DNA from: Cyanobacteriota bacterium
Lineage (GTDB): Bacteria; Cyanobacteriota; Cyanobacteriia; PCC-6307; Cyanobiaceae
NCBI GenBank assembly: GCA_947463165.1
Contig: CANHSW010000042.1
Location: 1-10,862, forward strand
DNA: 10,862 bases
Direction: 5' to 3'
Of the stretch, positions 6,639 through 10,862 are shown piece by piece; position 1 is the stretch's first letter; each line of letters begins with the position of its first letter. The notes under the pieces were generated by a model. It made no database searches and was not told where the DNA came from. It saw only the letters and a program-made list of their open reading frames with translations. The translations under genes were made by a program, and so were the position numbers.

Positions 6639-7040
6639 TTGTCTACCCGCGCCGTTTATAGCTTCATCGGTTTTCCATCAGCTAATTTTCCATCAGCTGA
6701 TGGAAAATTAGCTGAAGAGTTCCACTATTACCTTCACCATGATGGCTATCCCAGCGGTGCGGCCTGGCGTTTTGCGGCAGCCCTGCGGCAAAGCGGCACT
6801 GCCTCTGCTTTTCTTGGCGCCTTCCTGAGCAGCCAGCCCCAGGCAGAAGCACTGGCCAGGGTGGAGCAGGCCGCCGACGCCGAATACTGCTACCGCTTGC
6901 AGCTAATGTCCAGCGCCGATCCGCAGCTGCAGGTGCAGTGCTGGCGGCGCATCCCAGGTGGGGGCAGCTGGCATTGCCACTGCGGGCCGATGGCGCTGGC
7001 GGCGTTCATTCAGCGGTTTCCACCTGAAGATCAGCATTAA
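6639..7040 (+). CDS. Small uncharacterised protein of the 'STRA...DGYPSGA' type
   Basis: The 133-residue product starts at TTG 6639 (an in-frame stop at 6597-6599 leaves no ATG or GTG option). The start MSTRAVYSF followed by FHYYLHHDGYPSGAAWRFAAAL matches, from memory, a family of ~130-residue proteins seen in bacteria and phages that open with M(S/A)TRA.Y.F and carry a (H/W)DGYP.GA motif. Their function is unknown to me. The conserved STRA right after the TTG supports this start. Between the two motifs sits the peptide FPSANFPSADGKLAE, which is encoded by a 15-bp repeat and palindrome (listed separately) and looks like an in-frame insertion into the family fold. The C-terminal part has WRRIPGGGSWHCHCGPMAL. 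No Shine-Dalgarno is visible. The gene sits alone in a repeat-dense islet, which suggests accessory DNA. Confidence 0.65.
   Translation: MSTRAVYSFIGFPSANFPSADGKLAEEFHYYLHHDGYPSGAAWRFAAALRQSGTASAFLGAFLSSQPQAEALARVEQAADAEYCYRLQLMSSADPQLQVQCWRRIPGGGSWHCHCGPMALAAFIQRFPPEDQH
6671..6715. repeat. In-frame 15-bp repeats with a 38-bp perfect palindrome
   Basis: Three 15-bp blocks lie end to end: TTTTCCATCAGCTAA (6671-6685), TTTTCCATCAGCTGA (6686-6700) and TGGAAAATTAGCTGA (6701-6715). Bases 6678-6715 are a perfect inverted repeat with no loop, centred between 6696 and 6697: CAGCTAATTTTCCATCAG on the left arm is the exact complement of the right arm. The block is a multiple of three and is read as FPSANFPSADGKLAE inside the DGYP-family protein. 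It would form a cruciform in DNA or a strong hairpin in RNA. Confidence 0.9.
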
Positions 7041-7080
7041 CCACCTGGCCATTAACCAGCCCAATATTAACCAAATAACT
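7036..7080. repeat. Three 15-bp iterations of ATTAACCA
   Basis: ATTAACCA occurs at 7036-7043, 7051-7058 and 7066-7073, at an exact 15-bp period. The first copy includes the TAA stop of the small upstream gene. The remainder of each unit is not conserved, so either a decayed tandem repeat or a small set of protein-binding sites is possible. Confidence 0.65.
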
Positions 7081-7232
7081 GTAACTACCCATTTCACAAG
7101 CTGATCAGATCCGGCGCGCGATGTGGTGGTGGTGGGCAGGCGTTCAGGTTGTTCATATCTGTCAAACCACGCACTTTTGCAAGCGAAACATCCTGGCTCC
7201 CGATCATTTGTCAGGCAAACCACATACCCCCA

Positions 7233-8525
7233 TCATTTCCCAAGCAAAGTGTCCACCGACTGCGATTCAGAGGCCGTGCTCGAATAAACCTTGGAACCCC
7301 TGGGATAAACAGTGACAATTTCCAAGCGTTCATCATAACGATATGGCAAAGCCCCTGGCTTAACTATTTGTGATTTAGCCCTTCTGTAGGCCGCCGCCTT
7401 GGCCTCAATAGCATCTTGAATATTATTGATACGCTCAACTTCGCCAGGGTGCGAATCGCCGACAGCGGCTATTGGCTTGTAGCTGCCACGGTGCAGGGTC
7501 GCGATTACATCAATACAGCCCTTGGGATTAATGCCAACATTCGCCAAGAATTCAACGGCCATGGAATCCGATTCATACTCATGAGACCTGGAAGTCTCAC
7601 TCATTTTTGCGTTAACCTCGCCAAGATAGCTATTTACGTCTACCATTGTTCTCTTGACAAGCTGACCTGGCAGCCCATCCATCTGGCCCAGGGATGATGC
7701 CACTTGAGGCGCCAGGTTGGCGGCTTGCTGCATCAATTGCGAAAACATTATATTGCCAGCATTTTGATCGTTGGCTATACGGGAAGCGAGGACCTGGTTT
7801 TGAAAATTAGCGTTAGCTGCAGCAGAATAGTTGCCAGCGCCTGAATTAAGACCAGCACTCGCCGCATTAAGACCGATGGCCACGACACTCCAAAACTGCT
7901 GAGATTCATTTGCTCGTTTTGCATTTGCCACAGCGGCTGAGATTTTTTCGGCTGCTTCGTTGTTAAATTGATCTAGAGCCTGCCGCTTCAGCTTGGTATG
8001 ATCTTTATGAAGGTGAGCTAGTTCATGGGCAATTACACAGGACTTGCCTTCTATGTTATTCGCGAGGGCGTCATACAAGGCCCTGTTGATGACTATTCTA
8101 TTATTGGCGCTTGTCGCATAGGCGTTTAAATCTGGAGTTTGAGCCGCAGCCACCTGAAGCGCCCAGATCATTAGATTATCTTCTTTGCTTACATTTGGAA
8201 GATTTGCAGCGATACCGCAAAGGGCATTTTCACCAATGAGCTGCTTACACGTTTGCTCGTCCAAGCTTCTCACCGCAATTGAAGCATTCTGCTTTATCGC
8301 TGGGTTAGCACTCATCAAGCGATCCAGTATTCGATAAGCCGGATAAAGATCTCGCGTAAGCTTGGCCTTTGCACCCTCGTAAACCCTCGTCGATGCAGTG
8401 GCTGATTGCGGCGAATTTTGCCGAGCATTTGCAAAGGCTTCAATCGGCACGCAAGCCAGTGAAAGCAGAGAAAAAGCCACGAATATTCCCCTCAGATTCA
8501 AGTCAAGTGTGTTCAGCTTGAACAT
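7233..8525 (-). CDS. Secreted M48-family zinc metalloprotease
   Basis: From ATG 8525-8523 the product is 430 residues. It opens with a signal peptide (FKLNTLDLNLRG, then the hydrophobic FVAFSLLSLACVPIEA and FANA as a likely AxA cleavage site). The catalytic zinc motif is HELAHLHKDH (HExxH at 167-171). The glutamate ligand lies in SRSHEYESDSMA (Glu 316, the family's 'E.ESD/EAD' motif) and the distal conserved histidine in GDSHPGEVERI (His 359). Between residues ~185 and 310 is an alanine/asparagine-rich helical insertion. M48 proteases of this layout act in the periplasm on damaged envelope proteins; the specific substrate is unknown. The frame extends to a GTG at 8612, but that would place 29 residues before the signal peptide, so I prefer the ATG; GGTGAAG about 7 bases upstream is a weak ribosome site. 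The gene is far more AT-rich than the flanking genes (one counted 60-base line is 45% GC), suggesting transfer. Confidence 0.9.
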   Translation of the reverse strand: MFKLNTLDLNLRGIFVAFSLLSLACVPIEAFANARQNSPQSATASTRVYEGAKAKLTRDLYPAYRILDRLMSANPAIKQNASIAVRSLDEQTCKQLIGENALCGIAANLPNVSKEDNLMIWALQVAAAQTPDLNAYATSANNRIVINRALYDALANNIEGKSCVIAHELAHLHKDHTKLKRQALDQFNNEAAEKISAAVANAKRANESQQFWSVVAIGLNAASAGLNSGAGNYSAAANANFQNQVLASRIANDQNAGNIMFSQLMQQAANLAPQVASSLGQMDGLPGQLVKRTMVDVNSYLGEVNAKMSETSRSHEYESDSMAVEFLANVGINPKGCIDVIATLHRGSYKPIAAVGDSHPGEVERINNIQDAIEAKAAAYRRAKSQIVKPGALPYRYDERLEIVTVYPRGSKVYSSTASESQSVDTLLGK

Positions 8526-8612
8526 TTTGGCTTCACCGAGGGGCCGATTTCGGGGGCAGCATATGGAAGTCACCGCCTGGCTGTCTACTATCAAGTCGTA
8601 ACTCCGTAGCAC

Positions 8613-8876
8613 TTACCGGTGGAGGCCCGGAGAATTCGCCTGCTCCCGGCTGAACGGGAGGATCGGACTTGCGCCTTTGACCCCCCAGCAGCGCCAGGGC
8701 TTGATGGAGCTGGTCTCCAGGAGTTGAATGACGACCGCCCTGCCGTTGGCTGTGGGATGGTGGAGATAGTGGTATGGGAGGAGAGGAGAGCAGAGGGGAG
8801 GGCTGTTCTCGATCCTGTCCTGATCCCCGAAATCCTGCGCGTCGACCAGCAGGTTGATGTCAAGGCCGGAGCGCAT
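8613..8876 (-). CDS. Doubtful small ORF or gene remnant
   Basis: An 87-codon frame from ATG 8876-8874 to TAA 8613-8615 begins MRSGLDINLLVDAQDFGD and continues with PYHYLHHPTANGRAVVIQLLE. Third positions are mostly G or C, as in real genes of this GC-rich genome, and the N-terminal half reads like a folded protein. Against it: no Shine-Dalgarno, no family I recognise, an overlapping open frame on the other strand (8619-8921), and hairpins inside it. It lies upstream of the M48 gene on the same strand. Confidence 0.25.
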   Translation of the reverse strand: MRSGLDINLLVDAQDFGDQDRIENSPPLCSPLLPYHYLHHPTANGRAVVIQLLETSSIKPWRCWGVKGASPILPFSREQANSPGLHR

Positions 8877-8948
8877 CAGATGTCAGCACCCTGCAGCTAC
8901 GGTGCTGTTATCCGTGACTGAACCAGCTCACACCCCCCAGGCTCCGGA

Positions 8949-8986
8949 CCCGCTGGGAGCTGCGCCCGCGCAGCGGGCCTAGGCCC
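8949..8986. promoter_or_regulatory. Cluster of overlapping inverted repeats in the GH57 leader
   Basis: CCCGCTG (8949-8955) can pair with CAGCGGG (8971-8977). The inner GCTGCG (8959-8964) can instead pair with CGCAGC (8969-8974) around a CCCG loop. Next to these lies the perfect palindrome GGGCCTAGGCCC (8975-8986), which uses the same GGG. The pairings are mutually exclusive and end 21 bp before the GH57 start. They could be an operator, an attenuator-like leader or a terminator of something upstream; no U-run follows. Confidence 0.4.
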
Positions 8987-9007
8987 TCAAGTTGAAGTCA
9001 ACTATCC

Positions 9008-10507
9008 ATGAGCCAATTTGTGAGTCACCAATCCCTGCCGCCGATCGCTGGCTCTGAAGCCGAAATTCTGGCCTTGATGCAACAGGCCGGCCCGTTGTTT
9101 CTGCCGCGCACCAATCTCCACCTGGATCAGATCCGCTCTGGCTTTGCCTGTGCGCTCCACATGCACCAGCCCACAATTCCAGCCGGCGCGCAGGGAGAAC
9201 TGATCTCCCACCTGCAGTACATGCTGGAGCACCCCGGCGAAGGCGATAACCACAATGCCGAACCATTTGCCCAGTGCTACAGGCGCCTGGCCAAGATCAT
9301 TCCCCAGCTGATTCAGGAAGGCTGCAATCCCCGGATCATGCTGGATTATTCTGGCAATCTGCTCTGGGGTGTTGAGCAGATGGGTCGCCACGACATTCTC
9401 GATGCCCTGAAATTCCTCGCCTGTGATTCCTCCATGCAACCGCATGTGGAATGGCTGGGCAGCTTCTGGAGCCACGCTGTAGCCCCCTCCACGCCGATTC
9501 CCGATCTAAAGCTGCAGATCCTGGCCTGGCAGCACCAGTTCGCGGCCCTATTTGGCCGAGAAGCCCTGCAACGGGTGAAGGGGTTCTCGCCACCGGAAAT
9601 GCACCTACCAAATCACCCCGACACCCTCTATGCCTTAGTGAAGGCTCTGCAAGAGTGTGGCTACCGCTGGCTGCTGGTGCAGGAGCACAGCGTCGAAAAT
9701 TTTGATGGTTCCAGCCTGCGCCAGGAGCAGAAGTTCATCCCCCAGCAGCTCGTGGCCCGCAGCTCCAACGGCGAGGAGGCCACCATCTTGGCGTTGATCA
9801 AAACCCAGGGTTCCGATACCAAGCTGGTGGGTCAGATGCAGCCCTACTACGAGGCCCTGGGGCTGGGCCGCCAAACCCTGGGCGACCGCATGATTCCGTC
9901 ATTGGTGGCGCAGATTGCCGACGGCGAGAACGGCGGCGTGATGATGAATGAGTTTCCGCCTGCCTACATCCAGGCCCATCGCCGCATTGCGAACCAGGCA
10001 GGCGACAGCAACGCCGCAATGGCAACCAACGACACGGTGGCAAGTAATGAAACGGTGGCGATCAACGGTACGGAATACCTGGAGCTGCTGGAGGCTGCCG
10101 GGGTGCAAGACAGTGACTACCCGCAGATTCAGGCGGTGCAGCAACATAAACTCTGGCAACAGGTGGGCAGCCAGCCCAGCGCTGAATCCGTGCAGGCGGC
10201 GATCGCCCAGCTCAAGGCCAGCGATTCCAGCTTCTCGATGGCCGGCGCCTCCTGGACCAACAACCTCAGCTGGGTGGAGGGCTACGCCAACGTGCTGGAG
10301 CCAATGAACCAGCTCAGTGCCCGGTTTCACCAGGTATTTGACCCCCTGGTGGCCCAGGATCCAAGGGTAACCAGCAGCCGCCACTATCAAGAAGCACTGC
10401 TATACCTGCTGCTGCTGGAAACCAGTTGCTTCCGCTACTGGGGGCAAGGCACCTGGACCGATTACGCCAGCGAGATCCACAGGCGTGGCATAGCCGCGAT
10501 CGGCTAG
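9008..10507 (+). CDS. Glycoside hydrolase family 57 protein
   Basis: The 499-residue protein starts at ATG 9008. The first GH57 conserved region is ALHMHQP (51-55 for HMHQP), preceded by LPRTNLHLDQIRSGFAC. GFSPPEMHLPNHP (about 192-204) corresponds to the region with the catalytic glutamate (Glu 197), and IADGENGGVMMNEFP (303-317) to the region with the catalytic aspartate (Asp 305). Family enzymes are retaining alpha-glucanases (alpha-amylase, 4-alpha-glucanotransferase, branching or pullulanase types) acting on glycogen-like glucans; the precise activity cannot be told from these motifs. The length is within the range of the shorter cyanobacterial GH57 proteins. There is no signal peptide, so a cytosolic role is likely. 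Residues ~329-355 form an Asn/Thr/Ala-rich insertion built partly from a hexapeptide repeat (listed separately). No strong ribosome site is seen. Its leader contains overlapping inverted repeats and a hairpin lies just after the stop codon. Confidence 0.9.
   Translation: MSQFVSHQSLPPIAGSEAEILALMQQAGPLFLPRTNLHLDQIRSGFACALHMHQPTIPAGAQGELISHLQYMLEHPGEGDNHNAEPFAQCYRRLAKIIPQLIQEGCNPRIMLDYSGNLLWGVEQMGRHDILDALKFLACDSSMQPHVEWLGSFWSHAVAPSTPIPDLKLQILAWQHQFAALFGREALQRVKGFSPPEMHLPNHPDTLYALVKALQECGYRWLLVQEHSVENFDGSSLRQEQKFIPQQLVARSSNGEEATILALIKTQGSDTKLVGQMQPYYEALGLGRQTLGDRMIPSLVAQIADGENGGVMMNEFPPAYIQAHRRIANQAGDSNAAMATNDTVASNETVAINGTEYLELLEAAGVQDSDYPQIQAVQQHKLWQQVGSQPSAESVQAAIAQLKASDSSFSMAGASWTNNLSWVEGYANVLEPMNQLSARFHQVFDPLVAQDPRVTSSRHYQEALLYLLLLETSCFRYWGQGTWTDYASEIHRRGIAAIG
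10028..10081 (+). repeat. 18-bp in-frame repeat in the GH57 gene
   Basis: Three six-codon units read NDTVAS, NETVAI and NGTEYL (residues 341-358), with ACGGTGGC recurring 18 bp apart at 10034-10041 and 10052-10059. The third unit is already diverging. It sits in a low-complexity linker right after the catalytic-aspartate region and is probably a surface loop lengthened by tandem duplication. Confidence 0.6.
10198..10207. repeat. HIP1 palindrome
   Basis: GGCGATCGCC, the extended form of the highly iterated palindrome GCGATCGC that is over-represented in many cyanobacterial genomes. It lies inside the GH57 gene. It supports a cyanobacterial source but is only a single copy. Confidence 0.7.
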
Positions 10508-10510
10508 CTA

Positions 10511-10539
10511 GCCACCGGTTTCAGTGATCTCCCGGTGGC
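10511..10539. terminator. Hairpin between convergent genes, possible terminator
   Basis: GCCACCGG (10511-10518) and CCGGTGGC (10532-10539) form a perfect 8-bp stem around a 13-base loop, starting 4 bases after the GH57 stop codon. It lies between two convergent genes, a usual place for a bidirectional terminator. No T-run follows on either side, so it is not a classical intrinsic terminator; it may instead stabilise the 3' end of the message. Confidence 0.45.
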
Positions 10540-10595
10540 GCTAATCGGCTCCACAGGCCTCAGGGCAATAGCCACTCAGCCAGGGTTAACTGCAT

Positions 10596-10862
10596 TCAGC
10601 CCAATCTCAGATCCTCAAGTAGCAGAGCGAGGGTTTCGCTCAGTTGCAGTCGGTTGAGGGGGGAATCGGCGAGGAGGAATCGGCATTGCGTAGCAGCAAG
10701 TCGAGCTTGGATTCGAGCTTGGCGAGCCGTGCGTTCTCGATCTTCAGCTGTTCGGTCTCGCTCCTCAGCCGCTCGGATTCTCTGCTCGATTCGATCGCGC
10801 TCAGCTGCGCATCGACCGTTGGATGCCAATTTAAATTCGCCAAAAAGCGCCGCCAAGGCGGC
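10596..10862 (-). pseudogene. 3' end of an unidentified coiled-coil gene, apparently frameshifted; runs off the right edge
   Basis: On the minus strand, entering from the right edge, one frame reads PPWRRFLANLNWHPTVDAQ, then a clear heptad helix (SERLRSETEQLKIEN followed by RLAKLESKLDLLLRN), and then an unlikely tail SSSPIPPSTDCN to a TGA at 10642-10640. A second frame is Arg-rich over the helix region, but after the same point it reads LNRLQLSETLALLLEDLRLG to a TGA at 10598-10596, which looks like a genuine C-terminus. A 14-bp duplication (10662-10684) lies exactly where one becomes plausible and the other stops being so. Removing 14 bases joins them as ...LLLRNADSPLNRLQLSETL. I infer a frameshifted or phase-variable gene. 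If the helix frame alone is real, the gene simply ends at 10640. I do not recognise the family; the visible part is only the C-terminus. It is convergent with the GH57 gene. Confidence 0.5.
10662..10684. repeat. 14-bp-period duplication inside the coiled-coil gene
   Basis: GGAATCGGC occurs at 10662-10670 and again at 10676-10684, separated by GAGGA, so the period is 14 bp. Because 14 is not a multiple of three, gain or loss of one unit shifts the reading frame of the gene it lies in. Confidence 0.85.

Larger units (their letters stand above)
8526..9007. other. Divergent intergenic region between the M48 and GH57 genes
   Basis: These 482 bp must contain the promoters of both divergent genes; I cannot place either with confidence. 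They hold several perfect inverted repeats: CTCCCG-GCTGAA-CGGGAG (8643-8660), TGGAG-CTGGT-CTCCA (about 8704-8718), CAGCACC with GGTGCTG around a 10-base loop (8884-8907), and the cluster at 8949-8986. A purine-rich tract lies at about 8775-8800. One doubtful small frame is listed separately. A plus-strand frame ending at the TGA near 8728 reads LTPQQRQGLMELVSRS, which looks protein-like and could be a gene remnant, but it has no clear start. Confidence 0.5.

Noticed and set aside
8526..8612. M48 protease start at GTG 8612
   Set aside because: It would put 29 residues including CCPRNRPLG before the signal peptide, and the ATG at 8525 places the signal sequence correctly at the N-terminus.
8613..8690. 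tRNA or riboswitch around the CTCCCG/CGGGAG hairpin
   Set aside because: No T-loop GTTCRA consensus, no cloverleaf and no known riboswitch core could be built on either strand.

Overview
The window looks like chromosomal DNA from a high-GC unicellular cyanobacterium of the Synechococcus/Cyanobium type. The support is a GlcE/GlcF-type glycolate oxidation locus, a DUF389 protein and a GH57 protein of cyanobacterial style, and one extended HIP1 palindrome (GGCGATCGCC, 10198-10207). The lineage is inferred from protein character, not from a search.

Left part (1-4652), dense and very GC-rich. A GlcE-like FAD-binding subunit leaves the window on the minus strand. Head to head with it, starting only a few bases away, is a plus-strand DUF1537 four-carbon acid-sugar kinase. 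The kinase converges on, and overlaps by 40 bp, a minus-strand pair: glcF (iron-sulfur subunit) followed by an APC-family permease. Together they suggest a small-organic-acid locus: oxidation of glycolate (or a similar 2-hydroxyacid), phosphorylation of a C4 sugar acid, and uptake or export of a substrate. The oxidative part is the best supported.

Middle part (4653-8525), lower in GC and rich in repeats. A 355-bp spacer lies upstream of glcF, then comes a DUF389 membrane protein (minus). Next is a repeat-dense islet at about 6263-7080: a G-rich array of 16-bp units, a pair of 24-bp direct repeats, a small plus-strand gene of the MSTRA...HHDGYPSGA type carrying a near-perfect in-frame palindrome, and three 15-bp ATTAACCA iterations. 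A secreted M48 metalloprotease gene (minus) follows. It is visibly more AT-rich than its neighbours and is the best candidate for acquired DNA.

Right part (8526-10862). A 480-bp divergent spacer holds several inverted repeats and one doubtful small reading frame. It is followed by a GH57 glycoside hydrolase gene (plus), a hairpin, and the 3' end of a minus-strand coiled-coil gene. A 14-bp duplication appears to have frameshifted that last gene.

I see no CRISPR array, no recognisable defence island, no rRNA or tRNA and no intact transposase. The most interesting material is the repeat islet, especially the coding palindrome and the 16-bp array, and the frameshifting duplication at the right edge.
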